The notes: a model not told the origin generated them from the sequence alone. Numbered from the stretch's first letter, positions 1 to 11,960 are shown. The stretch: 64,000 nucleotides of DNA from Mesorhabditis belari (GCA_958450365.1 CAUEEP010000759.1:692001-756000); one strand, 5' to 3'. Translations and numbers: made by a program.

Positions 1-1078
1 CCTCCGCCAGAAAGTACGCGATTGTGCGCGCGCACAAAGAACACCCATCCACCCACTAAGCATTTTAGTTTTTAGCTGTTTCTCAGCTAAACTTCAACGG
101 ATCAAGCTCATTTTTATGTCAAATGATGCGCCTTGAAAAGCTGCATTGAATCGGCCAAGGGTTTCTTTGGCAAAATTGAGTTTGAGTGGATGAAAACGAA
201 CGAAACTTTTTTCGAGACTATGATCTCAACTTCAGTGAAAATTTGCTTAATTAATGAAATTTCTTGCTTATCAAAGCAAAACGATTTCAACTTGATGTCA
301 AAATTCACCTTAACCCTTTCAAATTCTCCGGTCAGCCTTAAAGTCTTATCTTATTGTGAACAAAGCCGTCACCCTTTAGCCTTTCAAATTCTCCGGTCAG
401 CCTTAAAGTCTTATCTTTCCCCCATTTCCCCCTCTTTGAAATGACCCTTTCCATCACTATCAGCTGATATCATTTGGAAAAGCTTAAGAAGAAAGAAGAA
501 AATTGAAATTCTTCAAACTGATTCAAAACATTCAGTCTCTGTAAAGTTCAACACTAGCAAAGTCACATTTTTCAATCATTTAATCGATTTTTCTTGTTTT
601 CATTCTTTTTTTTGTTTAGTCTTTTTGAGAAAAAAACATGAATTTGGACAGATTTTGGAAAGGAAATGACAGAAAAGTTTTTCAGCTGCTTTTTATGAAC
701 CTAATCTAACTACGATACTTTTTTTTGACCTACTTTTTTTGGACCTACCCTTGTTACCGTACTCTTGTCTGAAAAAATACATAACTTGCTTGAATCGTTT
801 TCTAAAAGATGCCTAAAAGCATAACTACCTCTATCTTTTTATAAAATGATCGGCTTTTATAAAACGATCGATCGGTTTCTGCTGCTTATTGCAGAAATGT
901 TAGTTTAGCCAGAGCCAGTTTAGCCAGAGCCAGTTTAGCCAGAGCCAGTTTAGCCAGCTTTTCTGCATCTTTTAGGAAACTGTCTGTCTTGCAAAGCTTT
1001 CCGATTACGGTACCTTTTCTGGGCCATACAGCTTCAGCTTCAGCTACATCAACTTCAGCAATAAATCGATTCAGTGAA
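1..1078. other. 5' intergenic region, no gene recognised
   Basis: No coding region is supported here. Visible structure: a 38-bp direct repeat at about 316-353 and 378-415 (both contain TTCAAATTCTCCGG), and three to four tandem copies of a 15-bp unit (TTTAGCCAGAGCCAG) at about 900-956, just upstream of the legumain start. The region presumably holds the legumain promoter, but no defined element can be named. Confidence 0.5.
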
Positions 1079-4000
1079 ATGCTACTCAAATTGGTGCTCA
1101 CGTTTGCGGTGCTTGGATTTTTGGCTGAAGCAACTCCACACAAACATTTGCATCGAGGGAGAAAGGGAAAACCGCTTGATATGTAAATTCATTGATATTA
1201 TCAAAGCTATGCTAAAGCTATAAAATATAATGAGGGGATTGCTCGCAAAGGTCGATCGAATCGGCGTTGATAAGGTGACAAGGGAATGATCCAAACTGGG
1301 GCTGATTTTTCAAGAAAAGCTCAAACACCAGTCGAACAGGGCATTTCAAATCTCTTCAGTTTTTGCCCCAAATTAAAATCCTGGCGAGAAAAACTAAAAT
1401 TCAGGGCGGACTCGAACCCACCGCAAGAACCGGCGACCGTTTTGTAGCCCAGCCCGCTATCCCCTAGGCTACTACTGCCTTATCGTTACGGTATTTTTGA
1501 CGGTCTCTGGTTGGCTCTTATTATTTGAAGTTTCGACAATTTTCGAAAAATCGCCCCTAGCCGATAAGAGACCGTCAAAAAGACCTTGGCGATAAGGCAG
1601 TGGTGGTCTAGGGGATAGTGGGCCGAACTACAAAACTAACGCCGGTTCTTGCGGCGGGTTCGAGTCCGGCCTGAATTTTTGTTTTTCTCGCCAGTTCAAA
1701 AACTGAAGAGATTTGGAATGCCCATGTCCGACTGCTTTTGGCACTGCGAGCTTATCCTGAAACATCAATCGCAGTTAGGATTAATGCGGAAGTTCAGATT
1801 TGGCATGTAAGATAAGCGGAAGTTAAGGTTTGGCAACGAGGCGTCGATTCACGCAGTGTTGGTGGCCGGATCGAATGGATGGTTTAATTATAGGCATCAG
1901 GTGGGAAAAGTTCAGAAAAACTTGTTACGATCACCCGGTAAAGTCTCTTTTCTCTCTACAGTATGCCGGATTGAAGATCTGACCACTAATACCTTCAAAT
2001 TCTTTACTGAAATGAAAGATATTATCTTTTTTGTCACTGGTACACTGTAGTAAGTTGAAAAACTATCGTAGTTTGATAAAAGACTACCGCAATCAGCTGT
2101 AAATCGGTTGTAAAGCACAAAAACTAAAGTATTATGCTAGAAAAGATATGTTTACGTTTGTTGGTGAGCTCCACAAGGGCACTTATCCTTCTTCTAGGCG
2201 GATGTAGCGCACGCATATCACACTTTGATCGCTCACGGTGTGCCCCGAGAGAATATCATCACGATGATGTACGATGACATTGCGAACAATGAAGCGTAAG
2301 GAAATTCGATTAAGAAAATAAGAAAATAGATTAGACTATTAGATATTTAGTCAAGTATTAGCTTTAAGCTTTAAACTTTAAAATTCGCTTATCCTTTCAG
2401 CAATCGGAAATACAAGGGGAAACTCTTCAACAAGCCGCATGGACCAGATGTATATCAGGTTGGAAAATTGTACACCGTACGATTTAGTACGATTCATCGT
2501 ACTCTTTAGTACGATGCATCGTACTCTTTAGAATCTTTAGTACGATTCATCGTACTCTTTAGAATCGTACTCTTTAGAATCGTACTCTTTAGAGCGTAAT
2601 CTTTAGAGCGTAATCTTTAGAGTCGTACTCTTTAGAGCCTTACTCTTTAGTACGATTCATCGTACTCTTTAGAATCTAGCTTTTTAGTATCTAGCTTTTT
2701 TTAAAGATGATTTAAAATCTAAATAATCTATAAGAGATCTAAATGCTAAAGTTTTTAGAACATTTCAATCGATTACAAGGGAGAAGCGGTGACACCGCAG
2801 AATTTTGTCGCCGTTCTTCTTGGCGCTTCGGCTAGTACGAATGGAGGAAGTGGAAGAGTGCTCAAGAGGTTTGGAAAAAACAAACATAGAAACGCATCCC
2901 CTCTGGCGCACTTAATTCTTTCCATTTCTTTCACAACAGTAGGCATTAGTCCGAGAAAAAGCGCAAAAATCGAAATCTAGAATCTAAGAAATCGAAATCT
3001 AGAATGTTTGCATTGCAAAAGCACAAGTTTACTTCATTCCAGTGACTCCAACGACAATGTTTTCATTTATTTCACCGATCATGGAGCCACTGGGTTGATC
3101 TCGTTCCCTGAAGCGACGGTGAGAGCCAAAAAAAATCGACTGGAAATTGCTTTCAAGTTTAGATGACCGCTCAAACACTGAACAATGCTTTGAAGAGAAT
3201 GAATCAAAAGCGGAAATATGGAAAAGTTGGTGACGAGATTGAGAATAAAAAAAAAGCCTCTTTTAGTTGGTCTTTTACTTGGAGGCTTGCGAGAGTGGAA
3301 GCATGTTTGAGAATATTCTCCCAACCGATCTCAATAGTTTGTTTGATTCTTTGATCTTTGATCTTTGATCTTTGATTCTTTGATTCTTTGATTCTTTGAT
3401 TAGATTTAAATAAAGCATAGTAAGCATTTGGATTGTAGATTCTAATAAAAGAAACCAAGAGTTGATTGGGTTTCTAGACCTGGAGTTATGGACATTGGAC
3501 ATTGGACATTTAATTGGATCGACTCTTCTAAGTGGATAGTCTGACTTTGACAGAGATTTTCTCTATTTTTTTTACACTAAGGTGTATTAAATGACTTATG
3601 GTTTTCTATAACCGAATTTCATAAGGAACATTTTAAGACCAACCACAAGTTGATCGGTCAATTACCAATCGTTTCAGTCTATGCTATCACTGCCTCAAAT
3701 GGTCACGAGTCATCGTGGGGATATTATTGTGACACGGATATGGGATTGCCGTGTTTGGGGGATCTTTTCTCGATCGCCTGGATGGAGGACTCGGACGTGG
3801 TGAGTGGGGAAAGGAGTTAACCCCCTCCCTCGCGACGGGGCCAGGTGCTATTTGGTGTAGCGGTTAGGGTGGTTCCGCGGTAAGCGGAAGGTCGCAGGTT
3901 CGAGTCCGAGCGGCGCTTTTTGGTCTCCCCTAGCGCCCAACTAACGGGCAGAGTGGATTACTGAGTTAGACAGCCAGTCAGTATTTGATTGGTTTCTCAG

Positions 4001-6380
4001 TCAGTATTAGATTTTTCATTATCTGAATATTGTTGGCTAGTTCCAATCGGACTTGTAGATGGATAAAGCTTCTTTTTAGAAGCCGATTGGACTGCACCAG
4101 CGGGTTTTCGGGGTCAAGGAATTCGAATCCATTATTAGTTTTTAAAGAAAACGGCTCTAGACGGCTCTAGACGGCTCTAAACAGCTCTAAACGGCTCTAA
4201 ACAGCTCTAAACAACTCTAAACGGCTTTAAACGGCTCTAAACAACTCTAAACGGCTTTAAACAGCTTTAAACAGCTCTAAACGGCTTTAAACAGCTCTAA
4301 ACAGCTCTAAACAGCTCTAAACAACTCTAAACAGCTTTAAACAGCTAAACAGCTCTAAACAGCTCTAAACAACTCTAAACAGCTTTAAACAGCTCTAAAC
4401 AGCTCTAAACAGCTCTAAACAACTCTAAACAGCTTTAAACAGCTCTAAACAGCTCTAAACAGCTCTAAACAACTCTAAACAGCTCTAAACGGCTTTAAAC
4501 AGCTCTAAACGGCTTTAAACAGCTCTAAACAGCTCTATTACACTCAATTTCATTCAATTTAACTCGGTTTAAACTTCCCCTATTAGCTGATATTTGATAG
4601 CAAGACGATAAATATTTTCCCTTGTAAAATCGCATACAAAACGAGTTCTAAAACCAAGAACATTCAATTGTATTGCATCAAAAAGAAGCTAATTTTTTTT
4701 AATTTACAATATTTAGGAAGATCTGACCGGGGAAACCCTCGAGAAACAATTCGAATTGGTGAAGAAAAGAACAGACAAAAGTCACGTTCAACATTTCGGA
4801 GATCTCTCAATTGCCCAAGTTGGAAAGATTTTTGAAATTTTCGAGATTTGTTTCATCGAGATAGATTCTAATTAATTCTAAACTTTAAAACTTTCCAGGA
4901 ACCAGTCTCCGATTTCCAGGGTTCAAAGAAAGTATACACTGTTGGATTCGAGAATCGCGAGGTGAAAAGATAAAGAAAAATTGAAGGAAAAGAATTTAGG
5001 TGAATCCAAGAGATGCCTGGCCTTCACGGGATATTCAATTGAATTACTTGAAGAGAGAATTGTGAGTTTCAAGTTTTAAGAGTTAATCATAACGAATGAA
5101 TGGTATAAGAAAATTCTAGAGAAAATGCGAATGAAGCTGGTGAGGAGAGGGAACTCCAGCGGCAAATCAATGCCATTTATGCGGTGAGTGCATTTTGAAA
5201 GCCTTTTACTTACAGTAGCCCAAGCTATTTTCTTAGTTTTTCTCTAGATTTTCTAATCCTAATCCTTCTGGCTGAAAGGCTGAAAGTACCTCGTGACTCG
5301 TGAGTTGTCTAGTTTTCTAGTTCATCGATGATATAGTAGGCAAGCTGATACAGTAATCGAGCTGATACAGTAACCAAGCTGATACAGTAATCAAGTTGAT
5401 ACAGTAATCAAGCTGGTACAGTAATCAAGTTGGTACAGTAATCAAGCTGGTACAGTAAACGAGCTGATATAGTAATCAAGTTGGTACAGTAATCAAGCTG
5501 GTACAGTAACGCTTACAGTTTTCAACGTATAGATTACTGTAACAGGATGGAATCATTACGATAATTAGCTTTATTTCAACTGACTTTTCCAGAGTCGCAA
5601 ACAGATGAAAACGTTGTTCACACGACTCGTCGACGAGCTTGTTGAGGGTGATTTCGAAGAAAGAAGGGACATTTTGAAGACACACAGGTGAGGAAAATGA
5701 TCGAAAGAATTGTCGGCTCTTGAATGTTTCTAAAAGATGTGCTTACTTGAACTGAACCTGCCAAAGTCAAAGCCAAAGATTACCTGAAAAACACGAAAGT
5801 CTTTATGTCTTAGATCTCTTAGATGAACCAGATGAGATGCGTTGATCGAAATGAATATTCCCTCTAATAGTAGTGCACCCTATTCAAACTTTTTCAGAAA
5901 ACTCACTCAATTCAAATGCCACAATGCGGTCGTTCGCGGCTTCGAGAACGTTTGCATGAAGTTGGCCTCGGTAAGGGGTTTTTGTCGAAAAGCTATCGAA
6001 AAGTTCTTGCGTTTTCCCTGGATTTCTTAAGCTATAAACGGAATTCAGCTATTCAGATTTCAGAATTCGATTCTAAATAGAATAGAATTCTGAATAGAAT
6101 AGAATTCTGAATAGAATAGAATAGAATTCTGAATAGAATAGAATTCTGAATAGAATAGAATTCTGAATAGAATAGAGTTTCGAATAGAATAGAGTCCTGA
6201 ATAGAATAGAGTCCTGAATAGAATAGAGTTCTGAATAGAATAGAGTTCTGAATAGAATAGAATAGAATAGATTTTTAGAATGAGGACGCTCTTCGGTGGG
6301 TGTATGTGTTAGCGAATTTGTGCGAGGAATTCGAGGATCCCGAGAAGATCATTGACGGAATCGCCGCCGTTTGTAACTAA
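1079..6380 (+). CDS. Legumain (asparaginyl endopeptidase, peptidase family C13), 16 exons
   Basis: Lysosomal cysteine protease cutting after Asn (family knowledge). Exons: 1079-1182, 1828-1900, 2198-2295, 2401-2458, 2759-2868, 3043-3118, 3163-3225, 3267-3336, 3678-3799, 4717-4818, 4899-4961, 5000-5061, 5120-5183, 5593-5687, 5898-5970, 6279-6380. They join in one frame to 444 residues (human legumain is 433). Exon 1 encodes a signal peptide (MLLKLVLTFAVLGFLAEA). Conserved blocks follow in order: LVAGSNGWFNYRHQ with the active-site-region Asn, MMYDDIANNEA, VTPQNF, FTDHGATG with the catalytic His, FYLEACESGS with the nucleophile Cys, and AWMEDSDVEDLTGETL. The C-terminal prodomain keeps Cys residues (FKCHNAV, ENVC, ANLC, AVCN). 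All catalytic residues are present, so an active enzyme is inferred. The weakest junction is exon 1 to exon 2, which needs a TTAAG acceptor at 1827. A damaged paralogue of the last exons lies at 11017-11960. Long introns carry minisatellites. Confidence 0.93.
1318..1735. repeat. Inverted repeat carrying two opposed tRNA-like sequences
   Basis: In legumain intron 1, the left arm (about 1318-1530) is matched in reverse complement by the right arm (about 1570-1735). For example GGGCATTTCAAATCTCTTC at 1339 pairs with GAAGAGATTTGGAATGCCC near 1705. Each arm holds a tRNA-like segment with a B-box (GGTTCGAGTCC type): minus strand about 1403-1483 and plus strand about 1590-1668. The anticodon region is not canonical. 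This is most likely a fold-back mobile element built from a tRNA-derived sequence. Confidence 0.7.
2478..2690. repeat. Minisatellite in legumain intron 4
   Basis: Degenerate tandem copies of a unit around TTTAGTACGATTCATCGTAC, with shortened versions (TTTAGAATCGTACTC, TTTAGAGCGTAATC). The unit contains the small palindrome GTACGATTCATCGTAC. Confidence 0.8.
3845..3917 (+). other. tRNA-like sequence (pseudo-tRNA or tRNA-derived element)
   Basis: Inside legumain intron 9. An A-box-like stretch (TGGTGTAGCGGTTAGGGTGG) is followed by a strong hairpin (TTCCGC/GCGGAA) and a B-box GGTTCGAGTCC. The acceptor and T stems pair poorly, and the anticodon loop would lack the usual U33. It is therefore more likely a degenerate tRNA or SINE head than a working tRNA. 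Confidence 0.5.
4142..4537. repeat. 11-bp minisatellite (CAGCTCTAAAC) in legumain intron 9
   Basis: About 36 tandem copies of CAGCTCTAAAC with variants CGGCTCTAAAC, CAACTCTAAAC and CAGCTTTAAAC. It lies between the WMEDSDV and EDLTGETL exons, which still join in frame, so it is purely intronic. Confidence 0.95.
5335..5510. repeat. 17-bp minisatellite in legumain intron 13
   Basis: About ten copies of AGCTGATACAGTAATCA, with TTGG and CTGG substitutions (for example AGCTGGTACAGTAATCA). Confidence 0.9.
6060..6270. repeat. GAATAGAATAGAATTCT minisatellite in last legumain intron
   Basis: Repeated GAATAGAATAGAATTCT and GAATAGAATAGAGTTCT units run to within about 10 bp of the acceptor of the final legumain exon (6279). 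Confidence 0.9.
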
Positions 6381-7370
6381 AGAAATTTTTGGCTTGTAGA
6401 TTGCCATCTTATTTGCTTATTAATGCTTTTTAAATGCGCTAACGATAAATATTTATTGGAAAAGTGCAAAAAAAAAACATTGATAAAAAGAGTGAAAATA
6501 AGAATTTAAGAGAAATTTGCATTTATTGACAATTTATTTATTGGCAAATTTCTAAATTTGCATACGACTTTTGTCTGACTTTCGTCTGGCTTTTGTCTGG
6601 CTTTCGTCTTTTTTCTTGCTTAATTTTTCTGGGGCATTTTATTTAATTTTATTCTTTATTCTCGTCTAATTGTTCTTGTCAGAGTTAACGTGAGTTTTTT
6701 TATCGTTTTTTTTAATATTTTACTCTTGAAAGGTGATTGTGACCTTAAGGTGACCTTTATCGACAAAAAGCTCTACTTAAGTAGGGCTTTTTGCCGATAA
6801 AGCGAATTTTGACCAAATTTGATCAAACCAATTGGAAACCTATTCCTAATTTTCATTTTTATTGAGCCAAAATGAGTTCCCACAGTCAAAATCTCAAAAA
6901 ATATTTTTTCAACTTGTTTTGCCAGCCAATTTAAGTTTGAAAATGGATATTTAGTGGTTAAAAATGGTTTTGGCGCTAGTTTTGACCTTGAAAAGTGCCC
7001 CAATAGTCGATAGCTTCGGCTCCACATAGTGAAGTACACTATAGAAGCGTGCACTTTGAAGCCCTGAAACTCGGCTTAAAACACGTTTTTTCACAAGCTG
7101 TTTTTGTTTTTCGGAATTTACGCATAAACCTATCCCAGAAAAAGTGGTTTTGAGAAAAAAAAGTGCCCCCTCCCCTTCCCAACTGGCCTAGTACCGAACT
7201 TTCGACGATTGAGGTAGAATCATGTGCCGAGATATAGCCATATCAAGACGTTTTTCGAAGTCTTGAACATCTAGTAGCTTTTGAGCAACAGAACGAGCAG
7301 AACATCGTGAAGTAAGAGCCTAAATCTTGAAACATTAACTAAACTTTAAAAACACAAACTTTTACTAAAG
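6381..7370. other. Intergenic region downstream of legumain
   Basis: No gene supported. A short perfect-looking hairpin at about 6758-6803 (CTTTATCGACAAAAAGC against GCTTTTTGCCGATAAAG) is the only clear structure. TC-rich and poly-T stretches follow the stop codon. Confidence 0.5.
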
Positions 7371-7377
7371 AATTTTA

Positions 7378-7703
7378 AGATTCCTGAGACGAGTTTCTAA
7401 GTCGTTCGCCACGACAGCCTTCCAATACTCGTGTCCATCTTCATCGTAGAGTAGCACTCCACCTTTCTGAGGTAGCCACATCCCTAAATGAAAAAAGATG
7501 ATGAGAAACAAAAATTTTGCAGAAAAGAGTAAAAACTAGCTTAATCTATCTTATTTCATTTATTTTAGCTCAAAGAAACAAAGTTATTAGCTTAAACAAG
7601 TAGAATTTCTTTGCAAACGATTTTGTGTGAAAAATTGCTGTTGCTAGCCGCGTTTAATCACTTGCAGCGACTCTCCGATTCCTTCAGGCGACGTTCTTTT
7701 ACC
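7378..7703 (-). CDS. Possible minus-strand exons of an unidentified gene
   Basis: Two stretches look spliced and coding on the minus strand. The 3' one follows a TTCATTTAG acceptor near 7488 and reads MWLPQKGGVLLYDEDGHEYW, then about 18 more residues, to a stop near 7378. The 5' one follows TTTTCAG near 7704 and in one frame reads SPEGIGESLQ. I could not find a splice pairing that keeps both in the most protein-like frame, and I do not recognise the family. They lie head-to-head with the plus-strand gene starting at 8067. Confidence 0.25.
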
Positions 7704-8066
7704 TGAAAACACAAAATTAAGTACCAAGAACAGTAAAAAAAACAAGAAAAAGCGGTGAAAAACAAAATGTGCTGCATTGTTTATTTAAAATGAGCCATAA
7801 AACATGATTCTGATGATGAAATAATCGTTCTGTTTGTCAAAACACGCGCAAGGTGCTTAAAAATGTTTTAAAAATAACAAAAGTTACTAGTTGTTATGAG
7901 AAGTATAAAAACATTGGAGTTGAAAGTTGAAAATATTAATCGCAGTCTCTTTCAATTTGGCGCTGTTTTGGCGGCGCTATTTTGACTAGATCTCGAAAAA
8001 TGCTATTCTATTTTTAGCTGCCAACACAAAACCTTTCTCAAATCATATCTAATTATTTTGTTCAGG

Positions 8067-10406
8067 ATGATCGAGATGGTGTTACCCGTTTTCTTCGCCT
8101 CTTTCATCCCAGCGTTGCTCCTGTGCGGCAAGAAGAAAGCGGCTCAACAAAGTCAGGCATTTTATCGTTTTGTTTTGATCGAAGCTGAGTTGTTTTGGAA
8201 GCAACTTTGGAGCAACATTCGGAAGCAACTTTGGCTGTTTCCCTGAATCGTGGTCTTTTGTTTTGCCAGTTTGCCAAAAAGCCAGTTTTGTAGTTTTTTT
8301 TCTTCATTTTTTTGCTTTGTCATATTGTCGTTTTTGCGCTTATTTTGAAATGTTGACTGTTTATTCTTAAAACATTTATTAAAGAAGAGGATAAGCTGCT
8401 TCCATGCGAACTAACAAATGTTGAAAGAGCTGTTCCTACTCTGTAGCTCTTCTAAACAAATATTCAAATAAATAAGTTGGAAGTCGGTCTTTTGTTGTTC
8501 CCCGGGGGTGACGAAGCTTTCATTACACCCCAGGTTATTTTCATCTGTAATTATATAATCAAAGCTTTAAATATTTTGTATTATAGGGCCTTTTTTGGCA
8601 AAAAACCACGAAACTGACTTTTTTTTGACAAAAGATCACGATTCAGGGAAAGAGCTGCATTTTTTTGGTTTTGCCACTGTTGGACTGTGGTATACCGTAT
8701 TTCTTCGAATAGAAGACCGGGTAAAGAGTATCATCGCGTACTCCTGCGTAGCAGCCCTTTTTAAAATTTCTTTTCTGCATAAAAGCTTTCAATGGAGTGC
8801 TATAGAGCTGGAAAATGACTCAAAAATCTGTTAGCTCATGTGATATTTTTGAGTCATTTTCCAGCGCTATAGCACTCCATTGAAAGCTTTTATGCAGAAA
8901 AGAAATTTTAAAAAGGGCTGCTACGCAGGAGTACGCGATGATACTCTTTACCCGGTCTTCTATTCGAAGAAATACGGTAATTTTTGAAGAATGCACCAAA
9001 ACCAATGAAATCCTTCCGAAATTGAGTGAGATCTTATGAATTAGGTTTAAAGCAGCAAAGTCGTAGTATTTTATTTTTAAGAACTTAAACCTGTTTAGAC
9101 TTGCAAGCACAAACAAGGTTCGACGCTACAAATTCATCTTTGGACCCTTTAAAACAACGAACGGTCGGTTTATTATTTTTATGGCTAAATTATTCTATAG
9201 CTTTTTATGTGGGCATTCGCAAGAAGCTTTTCAAATAGCTTTATCTAGCTTTACCTAGCTTTACCTAGCTTTTGTCTTATAGTAGATGTTGAAGTCTCAA
9301 AATAATCCTTGACAAGATAAACTCGCGCACTTTTAGAGTCGACGAATCGCGGAAGCGTCGGTTTCACAGCCGTGTCAAGCCCGAGAAACATTCCAGCCAC
9401 CGCCCGTCCAGTCCACACCGTTACAGGAATCCATTCAACAACAGCTCCTACAACAACCATCACCACAAAAAGCATCGAGTCATGAGAATGTAAGAGATTT
9501 CAATTGAAACTTACTGATTTCTGATTTCTAGAAGACGGGCTCGAAAGTCTCTCTTGCGCAACGAGCACCTCAGAACAGCCACCACTCAGTACTGAAGCCA
9601 AAGGCGCAAGTGCCCGAACGAGTGCCCGTCAAAAGAAAGGCCGCCAATGCGTCGGAGGTAAGGATGGTCATTAGGAAGATACGAGCGGGCGACTCCAAAA
9701 GCGCGACTCCAAAAAACGCAAGAAACCGAATATAACTTTTTAAGGATAAAAGGACTTTTTATTTTCCAATATGTTTTTTTTGTTTAGGTTGAACGACTCG
9801 GGCCTATTTCAGCGCGAGACGACGAGAAGACATTGGAGGAGGGCGATCCCGATCGAGTTTTCCCACTCGCCTACGTCCTCAAGGTATTGCTTTGCTTAAT
9901 TTATGGAGAGAATGATTATTGCATCTCCTAATAGTCAATCTCGTATGGGGAAATCATAAAAATTGATATATTATTAAACTTTTAAACTAGTTAGTGCTCC
10001 TTTATCCGTACTTTTAAAGTAGCATAGTGATTTTATTAAAGATCTTGATACTATTTCCATTTTCAGGATTTCAAACTCCGCTCAAAGGAGCGAACAACAG
10101 ACCAATCGAAAAAGCTGGTCGGTATTGAGGAGAAAATGGTAAGAGTTTTACCGTAACCGTCTAAATTTTGCACTTTTTATAGAAAACAACGCGAGAGAGG
10201 CACAAGTCACCGGGATTCAAACCCGATCGCACCCAATCGAACAGTGATAAGGAGCCGTACGAAGAGAGAGTTTGTGGCATTTTTCAAAATTTAATAAGCC
10301 GAAACTTTGCATAGGGCAAAATTAAGCTTGATTCATATTTAGAATTAGAAGAGTACTGTAATCTTTGTAATTGAAATTTCTTATCCTTTAGGTGACTCGC
10401 GGTTGA
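8067..10406 (+). CDS. Unrecognised protein: hydrophobic N-terminus, basic Gln/Pro-rich tail
   Basis: Start chosen at 8067 because TTTTGTTCAG directly precedes the ATG, as in a spliced-leader acceptor. Exon 1 encodes a membrane or signal segment (IEMVLPVFFASFIPALLLCG) followed by KKKAA. Downstream exons join in one frame: 9337-9489 (PCQARETFQPPP, SIQQQLLQQPSP), 9532-9657 (KAQVPERVPVKRKAANASE), 9788-9883 (VERLGPISARDDEKTLEEGD), 10067-10138, 10183-10269 and 10392-10406 ending VTRG-stop. The link from exon 1 to 9337 is not resolved: the obvious donor gives the wrong phase, so an intervening exon is missing or exon 1 belongs elsewhere. A single-pass membrane protein with a low-complexity basic domain is inferred. 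No family recognised. Confidence 0.5.
8695..8977. mobile_element. Palindromic MITE, TA-flanked, family C copy 1
   Basis: Ends CCGTATTTCTTCGAATAG and its reverse complement, flanked by TA on both sides (8693-8694, 8978-8979). The arms are nearly perfect inverted repeats of about 130 bp. A second copy lies at 29245-29533. The TA target points to the Tc1/mariner group or a similar TA-targeting superfamily. No transposase is encoded. Confidence 0.85.
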
Positions 10407-11016
10407 TCAAACGAGGTGCGGCAATGGATTGCGAGAAGGTGTCAACAGAGATTTAATATGTTTGTATTCTTCTTTCGTCAGCGATTCATCCCATGACTAT
10501 CTGTTTGTTTGCGTGTCTAAATGTTCTCTACTTATCTCTTTTTTTTGTTTCGTTTCGTTTCTTCTTGTTTCCGGGCACTATGATTCTCTTCATTGTGATC
10601 AGCTTTCCCCCCTCGATTCGATTAAGTTGAGCCCGCTTTTCTTGTGAATAAAGTCGATTCTTATGCAGGTGATTGGGGAATGGATGGTTATTTTAGCCCT
10701 AAATATTTTAATTGGCTTTTTAATAGTACTACTAAACTTGGAAAGCTTAGGGTAGCTAGAGCATGTTTTAAAGCGGCTATTCGATTCGCTGTTCAGGTAA
10801 GTTCACAAGAAGTCTGGCCAAAGAGTCTAAACCAATTAATGGAGCATAAAATCGATTACCAAGACAATCTTTTTCTTTGCGAAACCAATTTTTGCCGAAG
10901 GATTTCAGGAAACAAACGGTTTTAAGTTAAATCGGCCGGATTACACGCTAGAACCTAGAAAGACATTGTGATTACGGTAGCTTTTTCCTATTTTAATTAA
11001 CTTGAATCTCTCAGAC
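10407..11016. other. Region between unrecognised gene and legumain pseudogene
   Basis: A hydrophobic run (VIGEWMVILALNILIGFLIV) appears at about 10665-10730 in one frame, and an overlapping alternative frame is also open for about 90 codons (10644-10925). No homology, splice context or start evidence supports either, so neither is called as a gene. Confidence 0.35.
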
Positions 11017-11960
11017 ATCGATCAAACGCTATCTTTGAGCAAAAAAACTCTTCAACCGCAAATTGATGAAATCCCTTTAGGCAAGAAAGGGGAGTGGGAC
11101 AAATGCGACCCTTTTTTTGCGCACCCGGACATTTGCGCACCTTTTTTCCGCACCTTGCCCATTAGTGCACCTTTTTTCGCGTTTAAAAAAGCTCTAAAAA
11201 GCTAACATTTATCAATTTCTATTCCAAAAGTTGTTTTTCTAGGTAATTTGAGGGCATAGAAACGGAATTTTGACATATCAGAGCTTGTGGAACCAATTTG
11301 AAAGACAAAACGGCTAGATCAAATTACAGAAAATTGTCGATTTTTCTCTTTGTATAACTCCGTCCGTTTGTTTCCACAAGCTCTGATCTGTCAAAATTTC
11401 GATTCTACGCCCTCAAATTACCTAGAAAAACAACTTTTGGAATAGAAATTGGTTAACGTTAGCTTTTTAGAGCTTTTTTAAAATGCGAAAAAAGGTGCGC
11501 AAATGTCCGGGTGCGCAAAAAAAGGGTCGCATTTGTCCCACCCCCCAAGAAAGATTTAAAAATCAACTGAACCGACTACTTAAAACCAAGACATCATTTT
11601 TCCAGAAGCGAACCGAGCTGAACAAACTCTTCACGCGACCCGTCAACGAGCTGATTGAAGGGAGCTTTTGAAAAGAGCGAAATTTAGAGCGCTCGAAAGT
11701 ATACAGAGGCATTCGCTGAAATTTAGTCAAAAATTTTCAGAAAAATCACTCATTTCGAATACCATCATGCATTCAATGTGTTTAGCAAAGTGAGTTCAGC
11801 TAAAGGACTTAGCTAGTAGCACCAGAAAGAGAAGAGAACAGAACAGAACGAGGATGCTCTGCGGTAGGTCTTCATGTTGGCCAACCTTTACGACGAGTTG
11901 GAAGACTCGGATACGATTATCAAAGAAACCAAGAGTCTCTTGACAAAAACCTTTCAATTT
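11017..11960 (+). pseudogene. Legumain 3'-end pseudogene, interrupted by a MITE
   Basis: Segments match the C-terminal exons of the intact gene at 5120-6380 in the same order. LQPQIDEI (about 11050) corresponds to LQRQINAI. After a TTTTTCCAG acceptor, ELNKLFTRPVNELIEGSF (about 11598-11670) corresponds to QMKTLFTRLVDELVEGDF. EDALR-stop-VFMLANLYDELED (about 11850-11925) corresponds to EDALRWVYVLANLCEEFED. Lesions: a stop after EGSF, a TAG replacing the Trp codon, and insertion of a 456-bp fold-back element at 11090-11545 with its 8-bp target copy. No counterpart of the catalytic exons was found upstream, so this is a partial duplication or a decayed full copy. Confidence 0.85.
11090..11545. mobile_element. 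hAT-like fold-back MITE, family A copy 1
   Basis: Inverted termini GGG(A)GTGGGACAAATGCGACC at left and the complement GGTCGCATTTGTCCCACCCCC at right, with long arms (including GCGCACCCGGACATTTGCGC). An 8-bp target duplication CAAGAAAG is seen at 11082-11089 and 11546-11553. There is no coding capacity. Sisters lie at 23099-23472, 41352-41727 and 56236-56622. Confidence 0.88.
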
